Source of the DNA: Francisella frigiditurris
GTDB taxonomy: Bacteria; Pseudomonadota; Gammaproteobacteria; Francisellales; Francisellaceae
DNA: 64,000 bases
Direction of reading: 5' to 3'
NCBI RefSeq assembly: GCF_001880225.1
Contig: NZ_CP009654.1
Location: 1,178,001-1,242,000, forward strand
A program made the translations under genes and the position numbers. The first letter of the stretch is position 1, and each line of letters opens with the position of its first letter. This document shows, piece after piece, positions 16,327 to 27,037 of the stretch. The notes beneath the pieces are model-generated. The model searched no databases, was not told the origin of the DNA, and worked only from the letters and a program-made list of their open reading frames with translations.

Positions 16327-16403
16327 TGGTACTCGCAACTGGATTCGAACCAGTGACCCCTACCATGTCAAGGTAGTACTCTAACCAACTGAGCTATGCG
16401 AGT
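16327..16403 (-). tRNA. tRNA-Val (anticodon GAC)
   Basis: The minus strand folds as a full cloverleaf: acceptor ACTCGCA pairing with TGCGAGT, D-arm GCTCAGTTGGTTAGAG, anticodon stem CTACC/GGTAG around the loop TTGACAT, and T-loop TTCGAAT. Discriminator A and an encoded CCA complete it. The anticodon GAC reads GUC/GUU valine codons. It marks the right boundary of the accessory block; no duplicated 3' end was seen that would indicate an attachment site. Confidence 0.95.
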
Positions 16404-16415
16404 ATTCGAAGTTTC

Positions 16416-16443
16416 ATTATAGTATTAATTTTTCTAATGTCAA
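16416..16443 (-). promoter_or_regulatory. Sigma-70 promoter of tRNA-Val
   Basis: The minus strand shows TTGACA, a 16-base spacer and TATAAT, both hexamers being exact consensus, with the -10 box ending 12 bases before the tRNA 5' end. A short inverted repeat (CAATCCT/AGGATTG, 16441-16458) overlaps the -35 edge. Confidence 0.8.
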
Positions 16444-16529
16444 TCCTACATAGGATTGGGGCAAAATAATTTGTACTTTAAATAAAAAAAATATATTATT
16501 TCCATCTATTTTTTAAAAAATACTGTTCT

Positions 16530-17192
16530 GTGAGTAAAAAATTTCTAATAACTACTTTTATGCTTTTAAGTATATTTAGCATATCTTTTGGTAGTAATGA
16601 TGAAACAAATATTTCTCCAAATAATATTAATACTGATGACTCTAATAGCATTACCTCAAACTACTTTATAAAACCTTTTGCTAGTACATGGAGTTCCTTG
16701 ACAAATGAGGATGATACTTGGGGACCTGAAAACAGATCTGGTCAATGGCACTTAGGAGTTATGGTTGGTAGCAGTATTCCTGCCTATAATGGTGTAATGC
16801 GTGGTCCAATGGCAAATGTGATGATTATGCCAGGTTATAATTTCAATAAATATTTTGGTATTCAATATAACCAAATGATGTCTTTAGGAGGCACATTTAC
16901 TGGGATAGGTGAGGGTGTAATTATGATCCCAACAGGAACTATGGTTATGCCAAGCTTTGCTGGAGGAGCTGGCTGGTCAAATCTTTCTGGTCCTGTTAAA
17001 GGCGCATGGGATGTTGGTGGAGGTCTTAACTTCGTACTCTCAAAACATCTAAATGTCGGCGTTATGTACAGATATATTGAAACAGTAGGTCCTGATCCTG
17101 TAGCAGGTGGTGGTATGCAGCAACCAAATGCAAAAGCGGCAATGAGTATGGTATCTGCAGGTTTTACTTGGTTTTTTGGACAAAATAAATAG
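16530..17192 (+). CDS. Outer-membrane beta-barrel protein
   Basis: The 220-residue protein starts at GTG with a Sec signal peptide (SKKFLITTFMLLSIFSISFG). After an Asn/Ser/Asp-rich linker comes a glycine- and aromatic-rich beta-strand pattern: GQWHLGVMVGSSIPAY, MIMPGYNFNKYFGIQYNQMM, GAWDVGGGLNFVLSKHLNVG. It ends with a strand finishing FTWFFGQNK, close to the aromatic ending of outer-membrane barrels. Size suits an eight-stranded OmpW/OmpA-like barrel. Three Met-rich stretches in likely loops (MANVMIM, GEGVIMIPTGTMVMP) are unusual. It stands alone between the tRNA promoter and rlmKL. The function is unknown. Confidence 0.75.
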   Translation: MSKKFLITTFMLLSIFSISFGSNDETNISPNNINTDDSNSITSNYFIKPFASTWSSLTNEDDTWGPENRSGQWHLGVMVGSSIPAYNGVMRGPMANVMIMPGYNFNKYFGIQYNQMMSLGGTFTGIGEGVIMIPTGTMVMPSFAGGAGWSNLSGPVKGAWDVGGGLNFVLSKHLNVGVMYRYIETVGPDPVAGGGMQQPNAKAAMSMVSAGFTWFFGQNK

Positions 17193-17204
17193 ATTTATGT
17201 CTTG

Positions 17205-17222
17205 GTAAAAATGGATTTTTAC
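17205..17222 (+). terminator. Possible terminator after the outer-membrane protein gene
   Basis: The inverted repeat GTAAAAAT / ATTTTTAC has only two loop bases and lies 13 bases after the stop. The U-rich tail is poor, so the assignment is weak. Confidence 0.3.
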
Positions 17223-17287
17223 TTAGCGATTGTTATTTTTATTGATTAAGTTATTATAGTCCTTATATTTTTTATATTTTTATAATC

Positions 17288-19444
17288 ATGCAAGATAATC
17301 TATTTTTTGTAAGTTGCCCTAAGGGGTTGGAACTTCTTTTAAAGGATGAGTTAGAAAAGTTAGGTATTTTTTCTCAAGAAAAATTAGCTGGTGTAGAGTT
17401 TGAAGGATCTATAGAGGATGCTTATAAAGTTTGCATATACTCATATTTAGCCAGTCAAGTAATGCTTAAAATACAAACTAGTAGAGTCAAAACTCAAGAA
17501 GAGCTATATGACTTTGCTAGCTCTATAAATTGGGATGAATATTTTTCCGTTGAGAAAAGCTTCAAGATCATAATATCTGGTAGTCATTATGATTTCAATA
17601 ACTCTATGTTTATATCACAAAAGGTTAAAGATGCGATAGTTGATCAGTTTAGAGATAAATATGATATCAGACCAGATGTTGATCAAAAGACTCCTGATAA
17701 TGTAATTAAAATCCATTTGAATAAAGAATATGTAAATATTTTTCTATGTATAAATAATGACAGTTTACATAGAAGAGGTTATAGAAACTTCCAAGGTTAT
17801 GCTCCACTAAAAGAAAATTTAGCTGCAGCTATCCTTATTAAATCAGGATGGTTAGAGCAATTGCAAAATGAGAATCCTGTATTAGTTGACCCAATGTGTG
17901 GTTCAGGAACTATACTTATTGAAGCTGCGTTGATGGCTAAAAATATTGCACCGGCATTATTAAACCCAGACTTTAAGGTTTTTGATTCAAAATTACATGA
18001 TCAAAAGCTATGGTCTAATTTATTAGAAGAGGCAGAGTCTAAAGTAAAGTGTTCAAATGCAATTATCCAAGGCTATGATATTGATAATTACATATTAGAA
18101 AAAGCTAAGAAAAATATTGAAATAGCTGGATTAGAAGATGTAATAAATATCAAACAGCAAGATATTAGAGATATTAAAAATATTTTTCCAACAGATGGTG
18201 GTTTAATGATTATGAACCCTCCTTATGGAGAAAGACTTTTTGGTGATAGAATCCCTAAATTAATTGATTCATTTACTCAATTCGATAAAGCTCTTGAGAA
18301 AGATTTCGAAGGTTGGAATATTGCTATAATCACAAGCTTTTATGATTCAGTAAAAGAGCTTCAATATAGGGCAGTTAGAAAAAATAAATTTTATAATGGT
18401 GCTATTGAGGTAGTCCTATACCAATTTAATATTAATAAAGAATCAAGATTTAAACATGAAACTCAATTAGAAAAAAATATTAGATTAGCAGAATATTCAG
18501 CAGAAAAATCTGATGAGCATATAGCTTTTGCCAATAAACTTAAGAAAAATCTAAATAATTTGAAACCTTGGTTAAATCAGAGTGATATAGAATGTTTTCG
18601 TTTATATGATGCAGATATACCTACATTTGCTATAGCAGTTGATGTTTATGGTGATAAAGTTTACCTACAAGAATATAAAGCAGATGCTACTATTAATCCT
18701 CAAATAGCTAAACAAAGATTTTTTCAATCTATATATCAAATACATAATATACTAAATATCCCTTATGAAAATATCTATACAAGAGTTAGACAAAGACAAA
18801 AGGGTGCAAATCAGTATGAAAAGGCTGATACAAAAAAAGAATTTTACGTAATAAAAGAAGCAGATGCTAAATTTTATGTAAATTTTACAGATTATTTAGA
18901 TACAGGTATTTTCTTAGATCATCGAAAAATTAGGCAATTAGTTGCCAAATCTAGTAAAGATAAAACTATGTTGAACCTTTTCTCTTATACTTGTACAGCA
19001 AGTGTTCATGCTGCTTTAAATGGAGCAAAAACTACAAATGTTGATATGTCTAACACATATCTTGAATGGGGTATGAAAAACTTTGATCTAAATACTATTG
19101 ATAGATCTAAACATAGTTTTATTCAAGCTGACTGTATTCAATGGCTAAAAAACAATAAACAAAAATTTGACGTTATATTTTTAGATCCACCAACCTTTTC
19201 TAACTCAAAGAGAATGGAAGATATTTTAGATGTACAAAGAGATCATGAAATGCTTATAAATCTAGCTATGGAATCTTTAAACAAAGATGGTGTTTTATTT
19301 TTCTCTAATAACTATCGTCGTTTTAAAATGGCTCAAAGCATTATTGATAAATATGCTTGTGAAAACATAGACAAAAAATGTTTATCTAGAGATTTCTTAT
19401 CAAATAAAAATATCCATAATTGTTGGGAAATTAGAAATAAATAA
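17288..19444 (+). CDS. rlmL: Bifunctional 23S rRNA methyltransferase RlmKL
   Basis: The 718-residue protein combines an N-terminal THUMP domain and a first SAM methyltransferase domain ([15 protein letters not shown] near residue 195 and the catalytic MNPPYGERL near 310) with a second one. The second holds the SAM loop [20 protein letters not shown] near 560 and [13 protein letters not shown] near 635. It modifies G2445 (N2) and G2069 (N7) of 23S rRNA in the cytosol. Full length and both catalytic motifs are present. It starts at ATG with no strong ribosome binding site and is apparently transcribed alone. Confidence 0.95.
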   Translation: MQDNLFFVSCPKGLELLLKDELEKLGIFSQEKLAGVEFEGSIEDAYKVCIYSYLASQVMLKIQTSRVKTQEELYDFASSINWDEYFSVEKSFKIIISGSHYDFNNSMFISQKVKDAIVDQFRDKYDIRPDVDQKTPDNVIKIHLNKEYVNIFLCINNDSLHRRGYRNFQGYAPLKENLAAAILIKSGWLEQLQNENPVLVDPMCGSGTILIEAALMAKNIAPALLNPDFKVFDSKLHDQKLWSNLLEEAESKVKCSNAIIQGYDIDNYILEKAKKNIEIAGLEDVINIKQQDIRDIKNIFPTDGGLMIMNPPYGERLFGDRIPKLIDSFTQFDKALEKDFEGWNIAIITSFYDSVKELQYRAVRKNKFYNGAIEVVLYQFNINKESRFKHETQLEKNIRLAEYSAEKSDEHIAFANKLKKNLNNLKPWLNQSDIECFRLYDADIPTFAIAVDVYGDKVYLQEYKADATINPQIAKQRFFQSIYQIHNILNIPYENIYTRVRQRQKGANQYEKADTKKEFYVIKEADAKFYVNFTDYLDTGIFLDHRKIRQLVAKSSKDKTMLNLFSYTCTASVHAALNGAKTTNVDMSNTYLEWGMKNFDLNTIDRSKHSFIQADCIQWLKNNKQKFDVIFLDPPTFSNSKRMEDILDVQRDHEMLINLAMESLNKDGVLFFSNNYRRFKMAQSIIDKYACENIDKKCLSRDFLSNKNIHNCWEIRNK

Positions 19445-19546
19445 TTGATAAATCTACATTCTTTTTAGTTTTTACTGACTATTAGTAAATTATCTTTTCT
19501 AAGATATGATAAAATTTAGCTAGTTTTAAAGTTTAAGATAAGTCTG

Positions 19547-19963
19547 ATGAATAGGTTTTCACAAAATTTATTATATTTAGGTGTTTTACTAGTTGTTTTC
19601 GCAATATGTGCTGTTTTATTTTATACAAATGAACCAATAAAGCCTCATGGCGTTTTTTTACCAGCTCATGATATAAGGTTGCCAAGCATAGATCCAGATA
19701 ATGTAAAAGCTTTTGATTTAAAATATAGCCAAAATAAACTTTATAAAGGTGAATTTGATAATGCTATAGGATCTATTAGAGCTTCTATAAACGTTAAAAA
19801 TCCTCAAGATTTTGAAAGAGCGTGCAATAAAGACCTAGAAGAAGCTGTTAGGTTAGCAGCTGCTAATGGTACGAATACTGTAAGATATATGTGCTTTTTT
19901 CCAGAAGGGCAGTTAAATGAATTAAGTACAGTTAATCTTCAAGCTTATGCTTTTAGGGATTAG
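19547..19963 (+). CDS. Membrane-anchored hypothetical protein
   Basis: The 138-residue protein has one N-terminal transmembrane segment (NLLYLGVLLVVFAICAVLFY, no clear cleavage site) and an extracytoplasmic domain of about 105 residues. That domain has two cysteines (near 93 and 116), which could form a disulfide, and a segment FDNAIGSIRASINVKNPQDF. I recognise no family. It is 5 bases upstream of fmt and is probably co-transcribed with fmt-gshB-hemL, although no functional link is evident. Confidence 0.7.
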   Translation: MNRFSQNLLYLGVLLVVFAICAVLFYTNEPIKPHGVFLPAHDIRLPSIDPDNVKAFDLKYSQNKLYKGEFDNAIGSIRASINVKNPQDFERACNKDLEEAVRLAAANGTNTVRYMCFFPEGQLNELSTVNLQAYAFRD

Positions 19964-19968
19964 TTATT

Positions 19969-20913
19969 ATGAAAAAGCTGGATATAGTTTTTGCGGGTAC
20001 TCCGGACATATCTGCACAAGTATTAAAAGATTTATATAAGACTGAACACAATATTAAAGCAGTTTTAACTCAACCAGATAGAGCAAAAGGCAGAGGAAAA
20101 AAAGTTCAATACTCTCCAGTAAAAGAAATTGCTCTAGATCATAACATACCGGTTTTTCAGCCGTTGTCATTTAAAAAGAATCCTGAAGTTTTAGAAGATA
20201 TAAAAAATTTAAATCCTGATGTAATTGTTGTTATTGCATATGGAATTATTGTTCCTAAAGAATTTTTAGATATTCCAAAATATGGTTGTTTAAATATCCA
20301 TGTTTCACTTCTACCAAGATGGAGAGGTGCTGCACCAATACAAAGAGCAATTCAAGCTGGAGATAAAAAAACTGGAGTTTGTATCATGCAAATGGATGAG
20401 GGTTTAGATACTGGCGACATTCTAAAAATTTTAGAAATAGATATATTAGATACAGATACTTCACAGACATTACATGATAAATTTGCAAAGCTTTCTATTA
20501 AGCCATTGCTAGAGGTTTTAAATAATATTGAAACTAGCGAGCCTCAAAAGCAAAATGGTGATATTACTTATGCTCATAAGATATCAAAAGAAGAAGGAAA
20601 TATTGATTTTTCTAAGAAATCAGCTGAAATAAGCTGTCAAATAAGAGCATTTACTCCATGGCCATCAGCATATTTTATACTAAATAATGAAACAATTAAG
20701 GTTGGAGAGTTTGAGATATTAGACTCTAAAATTAATAGTAATAACTTTGGTGAGATTTTGGATATAAGTAAGAATGGCTTTGATGTGGCCACAGCCGATA
20801 AAGTTATTAGATTCAAGCAATTACAATTTCCTGGTAAAAAAATGCTCAATATTGCAGATATATTAAATGGTTATAAAGATTTGAAAAATTATATAGGTAA
20901 AAAAGTAGGTTAA
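19969..20913 (+). CDS. fmt: Methionyl-tRNA formyltransferase
   Basis: The 314-residue protein begins MKKLDIVFAGTPDISAQVLK. It contains AVLTQPDRAKGRGKK and the formyl-transfer signature LNIHVSLLPRWRGAAPIQRA (Asn and His of the active site) with DEGLDTGDIL, and has the C-terminal OB-like domain. It formylates initiator Met-tRNA using 10-formyl-tetrahydrofolate. Length is normal. It is not followed by rsmB or preceded by def, the common arrangement, but by gshB (3-base gap) and hemL. Confidence 0.96.
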   Translation: MKKLDIVFAGTPDISAQVLKDLYKTEHNIKAVLTQPDRAKGRGKKVQYSPVKEIALDHNIPVFQPLSFKKNPEVLEDIKNLNPDVIVVIAYGIIVPKEFLDIPKYGCLNIHVSLLPRWRGAAPIQRAIQAGDKKTGVCIMQMDEGLDTGDILKILEIDILDTDTSQTLHDKFAKLSIKPLLEVLNNIETSEPQKQNGDITYAHKISKEEGNIDFSKKSAEISCQIRAFTPWPSAYFILNNETIKVGEFEILDSKINSNNFGEILDISKNGFDVATADKVIRFKQLQFPGKKMLNIADILNGYKDLKNYIGKKVG

Positions 20914-20916
20914 TAT

Positions 20917-21876
20917 ATGAAAGTTGGTTTTATTATTGATAGATTGGAAACCTTTAATATAGGAAAAGATAGTACATACATGATGCTAAATGCTATCCAT
21001 GATAAAGGTTGGGATATATATGCTTTTTACTTAAATGATTTAAGTATTCTAAATGGCGTTCCTTTTGGTAATGCTAAGGTATTTAAGTTTAATCATAATA
21101 GTGAAAGTAGTTGGTATACAATAGAAAGTGAACATAAAATGGCTCTAACTGACTTAGATGTTATTTTAATGAGAAAAGACCCTCCATTTAATATGGAGTA
21201 TATATATGTTACATATATGTTAGATTTAGCAAAAAAGGCTAATGTTCTTATAGTCAATAATCCTCGAGCTTTAAGAGACTATAATGAAAAAGTTGCTATA
21301 TCTAACTTTCCTCAATATTCTCCTCAAACCCTTGTGACAAGAAGCTATGCAGAGATTAATGAATTTTATGAACAGCATAAAGATATTATAGTTAAACCTT
21401 TAGATGGAATGGGTGGTAGCTCTATTTTTAGAATCAAAGATGGTGATAAAAATAAAAATGTTATCCTTGAAATGCTTACTGAACATCAAACTAAATATAT
21501 TATGGTTCAAGACTATCAAGCCGCAATATCAAAAGGTGACAAAAGAATATTAATAGTTGATGGTGAACCTATTAATTATTGTTTAGCTAGGATACCTAGT
21601 GATAAAGATAATAGAGGTAATCTAGCAGCTGGCGCCACAGCTGAGGTTAGAGAATTAGATTTAGTTGAATACCAAATCGCTAAAGATGTAGCATTAAAAT
21701 TAAAAACACACGGTGTTATGTTTGCAGGTATTGATGTTATTGGAAATAAACTTACTGAAATTAATATTACTAGCCCAACAGGCATTCAGGAAATTTATAA
21801 AAATACAGGGATAAATGCAGCAGGTTTATTGGTTGAAGCAATTGAAAAAAGACTTGAAAAAATGAGGTCATATTAA
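20917..21876 (+). CDS. gshB: Glutathione synthetase
   Basis: The 319-residue ATP-grasp protein begins [20 protein letters not shown]. It has [16 protein letters not shown] near residue 87, the ATP-binding segment [15 protein letters not shown] near 162 and [13 protein letters not shown] near 287. It joins gamma-glutamylcysteine and glycine in the cytosol. Length matches the E. coli-type enzyme. It is packed between fmt and hemL with gaps of 3 and 1 bases, so the three genes are probably one transcript. Glutathione is important for redox defence and, in Francisella, as a cysteine source (known for the genus, not shown here). Confidence 0.96.
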   Translation: MKVGFIIDRLETFNIGKDSTYMMLNAIHDKGWDIYAFYLNDLSILNGVPFGNAKVFKFNHNSESSWYTIESEHKMALTDLDVILMRKDPPFNMEYIYVTYMLDLAKKANVLIVNNPRALRDYNEKVAISNFPQYSPQTLVTRSYAEINEFYEQHKDIIVKPLDGMGGSSIFRIKDGDKNKNVILEMLTEHQTKYIMVQDYQAAISKGDKRILIVDGEPINYCLARIPSDKDNRGNLAAGATAEVRELDLVEYQIAKDVALKLKTHGVMFAGIDVIGNKLTEINITSPTGIQEIYKNTGINAAGLLVEAIEKRLEKMRSY

Positions 21877-21877
21877 G

Positions 21878-23173
21878 ATGAGCAGAGATTATTCAAACTC
21901 AAAAAAACTTTTTGAAGAAGCAAAAAAATATATCCCAGGTGGTGTGAATTCACCAGTTAGAGCTTTTAGAAGTGTAGGGCAAGAATATCCTAGGTTTATA
22001 AGTTCTGCTAAAGGAGCTTATGTATTTGATGAAGATAATAATCAATATATAGACTATGTTGGTTCATGGGGACCAATGATATTAGGACATGCAGATGATG
22101 AGGTTATTGAGGCTGTACAACAGCAGACTTTTAACAGTTTAAGTTATGGCGCTCCTTGTAAATTAGAAATTGAACTTGCTAAAAAGATTATCAGTATTAT
22201 GTCAAATATTGAGCAAGTTAGATTTGTAAACTCTGGTACAGAAGCTACTATGAGTGCTATCCGTTTAGCTAGAGCATATACAAAAAAAGATAAAATCATC
22301 AAGTTTGAAGGGTGCTATCATGGTCATGCTGATGAATTTCTTGTGGCTGCCGGCTCGGGAGCATTATCATTAGGTGAACCAAATTCTCCAGGTGTACCAA
22401 AAGATGTTGTAAAAGATACATTAGTTGCTAGTTTTAATGATATAAATTCTGTGAAAGACTTATTCAAAAAACATGGAAATAGTATTGCCTGTATTATTGT
22501 TGAGCCAGTAGCAGGCAATATGAACCTTATTATGCCATATAAAGACTTTCTAACCGAATTGAGAAAACTATGTGATGAATATGGTAGCTTACTCGTTTTT
22601 GATGAAGTTATGACAGGATTTAGAGTTGCTTTAAAAGGTGCTCAAGACTTATATAACATAAAACCTGATCTTACTACCTTAGGGAAAGTAATAGGTGGTG
22701 GAATGCCTGTAGGTGCATTTGGTGGTAAGAAAGAAATTATGCAATTAATTTCACCAGCGGGATCTGTTTATCAAGCAGGCACATTATCTGGAAATCCTAT
22801 AGCTATGAAAGCTGGTTTAAAAACTTTAGAAAAAATAACTGAACTTGGTTTTTATGAAGAATTAACTAAGAAAACAATAACTTTAGTTGATGGTTTGAAT
22901 AGTGTTGCAAAAGCTAAGAACTTTCCTTTTCATGCCAAAGCTTTAGGTAGTATGTTTGGTTTATTTTTTTGTGATAGTAATATAGAAATAAATAGTTTCT
23001 CTGATTTAGCTAAATGTGATATAAAAATGTTTAATAAATTTTTTGCATATATGCTAGATAATGGAGTATATTTTGCTCCATCTGCATATGAAGCAGGATT
23101 TATGTCTATAGCTCATACTGATGAAGATATCCAAAAAACTATAAACATAGCAGAAAAATTCTTTGCAAAATAA
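21878..23173 (+). CDS. hemL: Glutamate-1-semialdehyde 2,1-aminomutase
   Basis: The 431-residue PLP enzyme shows the N-terminal block [33 protein letters not shown] near residue 120, the HGHADEFL motif, DEVMTGFR near 245 and the PLP lysine in [17 protein letters not shown] near 265. It converts glutamate-1-semialdehyde to 5-aminolevulinate in the C5 route to haem. Length and motifs are normal. The start lies one base after the gshB stop. Confidence 0.97.
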   Translation: MSRDYSNSKKLFEEAKKYIPGGVNSPVRAFRSVGQEYPRFISSAKGAYVFDEDNNQYIDYVGSWGPMILGHADDEVIEAVQQQTFNSLSYGAPCKLEIELAKKIISIMSNIEQVRFVNSGTEATMSAIRLARAYTKKDKIIKFEGCYHGHADEFLVAAGSGALSLGEPNSPGVPKDVVKDTLVASFNDINSVKDLFKKHGNSIACIIVEPVAGNMNLIMPYKDFLTELRKLCDEYGSLLVFDEVMTGFRVALKGAQDLYNIKPDLTTLGKVIGGGMPVGAFGGKKEIMQLISPAGSVYQAGTLSGNPIAMKAGLKTLEKITELGFYEELTKKTITLVDGLNSVAKAKNFPFHAKALGSMFGLFFCDSNIEINSFSDLAKCDIKMFNKFFAYMLDNGVYFAPSAYEAGFMSIAHTDEDIQKTINIAEKFFAK

Positions 23174-23179
23174 CTTTAT

Positions 23180-23668
23180 CTAAACTAATGAATCATCCTC
23201 ATAAGTAACACTTCTTAGCAATTTAATTATCCGAAGTAAATTTAGTAATATATAAAAAAAACTACTTAATAAAACAATTGATAGAAATTGATTTAATAAA
23301 AAAGATTCTTTAACTATATTCGCAGATTTATCAAAAACTACTGTTAATAAATATATACAGATATTTACTGTTAATAACTTTGAAAAAACAAAACTAATAT
23401 AATTTTTACAGATCAGATTATTCTTAAAATAAAATATATCTTGAGTTATTGATATTTTTTTAGATAGAAAAGAATTTCCAGAAGTATGTATAGTTATAAA
23501 AGTTACAAAAAATATTGAAATACTTATTGGCAAAAACTTTTGTATACTTTCAACAAGATTTAAATACATTAATTGTCCATGATAAAGATACATATATAAA
23601 GATGTTAAGAAAATATTTACAAGAAAAGGTAAAAAGAAATTTGTTAAGATATTTTGTTTGCTTAACAT
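23180..23668 (-). CDS. Four-helix integral membrane protein, unknown
   Basis: The 162-residue protein shows four hydrophobic segments, near residues 10-28, 42-60, 90-112 and 128-150 (for example NFFLPFLVNIFLTSLYMYLY and FLSIVLLSSFFYILLNLLRI). Charged and Lys-rich loops lie between them. It has no signature I can name. It lies 27 bases downstream of the LEA-like gene on the same strand and may be read through from the csbD promoter. It ends convergently with hemL (6 bases). Confidence 0.6.
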   Translation of the reverse strand: MLSKQNILTNFFLPFLVNIFLTSLYMYLYHGQLMYLNLVESIQKFLPISISIFFVTFITIHTSGNSFLSKKISITQDIFYFKNNLICKNYISFVFSKLLTVNICIYLLTVVFDKSANIVKESFLLNQFLSIVLLSSFFYILLNLLRIIKLLRSVTYEDDSLV

Positions 23669-23695
23669 ATTTTTTAGAATTAGGAAGAAACTTAA

Positions 23696-24160
23696 TCAAT
23701 CTTCAACTTGATCAGCGGCTTTTTCCATTGGTCCACGAGGATCTATAGCATCTTTAGCATCTTGTGCTTTATCTGCTACAGCATCACCAGCATTATCTAA
23801 AGCATCCCCAGCTTTTTCAGTTGGGCTTCTTGGATCCATTGCATCTGCAGCATCACTAGTTTTGTCAGAAACATAACCAGCTGCCTTAGAAGCTCCTTCT
23901 TTAGTAGAATCCCATGCATCTGAAGATGTATCTGCTATTGCATCTCCCGCATCAGAGGCTCCTTCTTTAGTAGCTTGCCATGCATCTGATGATTTATTTG
24001 CTACAGCATTTCCTGTACTAGAAGCAGCATCTGCTATATTGCTTCCGGCATTATCCATGCTTTCACCAGCATCTGAAAGGTTTCCTGCAAAAACTACAGG
24101 TGATACCAAAGTTGATAATAAAATCGTTAAAGCTATTTTCTTTTTATTTTTAGTAAACAT
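23696..24160 (-). CDS. Exported LEA-like repeat protein
   Basis: The 154-residue protein has a signal peptide (MFTKNKKKIALTILLSTLVS, cleaved after VFA). The mature region is rich in Ala, Asp and Ser, built of imperfect 11-residue-like repeats (SSDAWQATKEGASDAGDAIA, SSDAWDSTKEGASKAAGYVS) and two DPR(S/G)P-EKA units at the C-terminus. Such sequences form amphipathic helices or are disordered and resemble late-embryogenesis-abundant proteins that protect against desiccation or osmotic stress. GAGGAGA precedes the start. It follows the CsbD-like gene by 19 bases, giving a stress-protein operon. The function is inferred. Confidence 0.7.
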   Translation of the reverse strand: MFTKNKKKIALTILLSTLVSPVVFAGNLSDAGESMDNAGSNIADAASSTGNAVANKSSDAWQATKEGASDAGDAIADTSSDAWDSTKEGASKAAGYVSDKTSDAADAMDPRSPTEKAGDALDNAGDAVADKAQDAKDAIDPRGPMEKAADQVED

Positions 24161-24179
24161 ATTATTTTCTCCTCATTTC

Positions 24180-24380
24180 TTATTTAAACTCTTTTCCAAA
24201 TTCTTTTGCTTGTTTTTCTGCTTCTTCTTTCGCTATTCCATATTTAGCTTGTAAATGTGCCGCAAATTTTTCTACATTCGCTTTTGTTTCTAACTCTTTA
24301 TCATCTTTAATTTCAGCATACTTTTTTTTCATAGTAGCGACAAATTCATTCCATCTGCCCTTTACTGTTTCTTTATTCAT
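24180..24380 (-). CDS. CsbD-like stress protein
   Basis: The 66-residue charged helical protein starts MNKETVKGRWNEFVATMKKK and continues AEIKDDKELETKANVEKFAA. It resembles the CsbD family of small general-stress proteins, except that its C-terminal half diverges (KYGIAKEEAEKQAKEF). AAGGAGT lies 6 bases upstream of the start. It has a consensus-like promoter and is the first gene of a stress operon with the LEA-like protein. The mechanism of CsbD proteins is unknown. Confidence 0.7.
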   Translation of the reverse strand: MNKETVKGRWNEFVATMKKKYAEIKDDKELETKANVEKFAAHLQAKYGIAKEEAEKQAKEFGKEFK

Positions 24381-24412
24381 TTTTGACTCCTTATGTTGTC
24401 AGTTCATGGTCG

Positions 24413-24441
24413 AGTATAAGTGCCGCAAAAAATAATGTCAA
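24413..24441 (-). promoter_or_regulatory. Sigma-70 promoter of the csbD-like operon
   Basis: The minus strand carries TTGACA (24436-24441), a 17-base spacer and TATACT (24413-24418), 33 bases before the csbD-like start. This is one of the closest matches to consensus in the window, suggesting strong expression. Confidence 0.75.
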
Positions 24442-24608
24442 CTTTATTTGCCAAAAAGTGACAACTAATTTTGATAAAAAATGTCAAAAATAAAATATAG
24501 TATATCTTGTGGAGTTTAATATAATTAATAAATATTATTATGCTTAAGTTGTGTGTACTAATTGCAAAGGTTATAACTCTAACCTATAATTTATCAAAGA
24601 CATTTTAA

Positions 24609-26027
<1,419 letters not shown>

Positions 26028-26034
26028 TATTTAA

Positions 26035-26325
26035 ATGAAGGTAAAAACAAATACTCCTTTTTATGCTTTTATAACAGTAGTTATTTTACTAATAGTTTCT
26101 TTACAATATAGCTTCTGGTTTAGTGATACAGGATATTTGAAGCTTAAAAGCTTGAGATCTAAAGTTGTTGAAGAAAAACAAGAGATTACTAATAAGGAAT
26201 TAAATAATCAAAAGCTATATTCTGAAGTAGTTTCGCTAAGAGATAATAACAATGTTTTAGAAAACTTAGCTAGAGAAAATCTTGGATACATTAAAAAAGG
26301 AGAAGTTTTTTATAGTGTCGAGTAA
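26035..26325 (+). CDS. ftsB: Cell division protein FtsB
   Basis: The 96-residue protein has a short cytoplasmic N-terminus, one membrane segment (FYAFITVVILLIVSLQYSFW) and a coiled coil (LKSLRSKVVEEKQEITNKEL onward) ending in ENLARENLGYIKKGEVFY, the FtsB C-terminal motif. It bridges FtsL and FtsQ in the divisome. It sits between eno and ispD, the usual gammaproteobacterial order, 7 bases after eno. Confidence 0.93.
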   Translation: MKVKTNTPFYAFITVVILLIVSLQYSFWFSDTGYLKLKSLRSKVVEEKQEITNKELNNQKLYSEVVSLRDNNNVLENLARENLGYIKKGEVFYSVE

Positions 26326-27037
26326 CCCTAAAAAAATATTAATTATTCCAGCTGCAGGCATTGGCTCGAGGATGGAATTAGATCTGCCAAAACAATATCT
26401 TAAACTAAGTAATAATAAAACCATTCTTGATAATACAATCTTAGCTCTTTTGAAAGAACCATTTTTTGATCTAGTAATAATTTCTTTAAGTGATAAAGAT
26501 AAATACTGGATTGAATCAGAGTTTGCAAATCATTCACTTGTAAAAACTTGTATTGGTGGAAAGACAAGATTTCACAGCGTTTATAATGCTCTTAGCTTTA
26601 TAAAAGATAGTACTGATAAAGAAGATTGGATATTTGTTCATGATGCTGCTAGACCTTGTATAAATATAGAAAATGTTAAGAAACTCTTTAAAGAAGTATC
26701 TAACTCTAATGTTAACTCAAATTCTGGAATATTAGCTGTTAAAGCATTTGAAACAGTAAAAGAATGTACAAATAGTCAAATTACTAAAACTTTAAATAGA
26801 GAGAATATTTGGTTGGCTCAGACTCCTCAATTATCAAAATATGGAGAACTATTAAAGGCATTTAATTATTGTTCTAATAATAATTTAGTAAACAGTGTTA
26901 CAGATGAGGCTTCTGCTTTAGAATTATATGGTGATAATCCAATAATTGTAGAAGGTTTGAGAAGTAATATTAAGGTAACAAAACAAGAAGATATTGAGTT
27001 TGTTGAATTTTTCTTGTATCAAAATAATAAGAGTTAA
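26315..27037 (+). CDS. ispD: 2-C-methyl-D-erythritol 4-phosphate cytidylyltransferase
   Basis: Start is taken as GTG at 26315, inside the last codons of ftsB, because AAGGAGA lies about 10 bases upstream and the protein then begins SSNPKKILIIPAAGIGSRME, the nucleotide-binding loop of IspD. Further motifs are DLPKQYLKLSNN, VHDAARPC near 105 and TDEASALE near 205. The length is 240 residues. It makes CDP-methylerythritol in the MEP isoprenoid route. Coupled translation with ftsB is likely. ispF is not next door, unlike in many relatives. Confidence 0.95.
   Translation: MSSNPKKILIIPAAGIGSRMELDLPKQYLKLSNNKTILDNTILALLKEPFFDLVIISLSDKDKYWIESEFANHSLVKTCIGGKTRFHSVYNALSFIKDSTDKEDWIFVHDAARPCINIENVKKLFKEVSNSNVNSNSGILAVKAFETVKECTNSQITKTLNRENIWLAQTPQLSKYGELLKAFNYCSNNNLVNSVTDEASALELYGDNPIIVEGLRSNIKVTKQEDIEFVEFFLYQNNKS

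Noticed and set aside
19471..19489. Inverted repeat after rlmL as terminator
   Set aside because: The six-base AT-only stem is too weak, with a poor U-tract, to call.
21576..21785. Minus-strand frame inside gshB
   Set aside because: It is a shadow of a well-supported plus-strand gene with clear ATP-grasp motifs.
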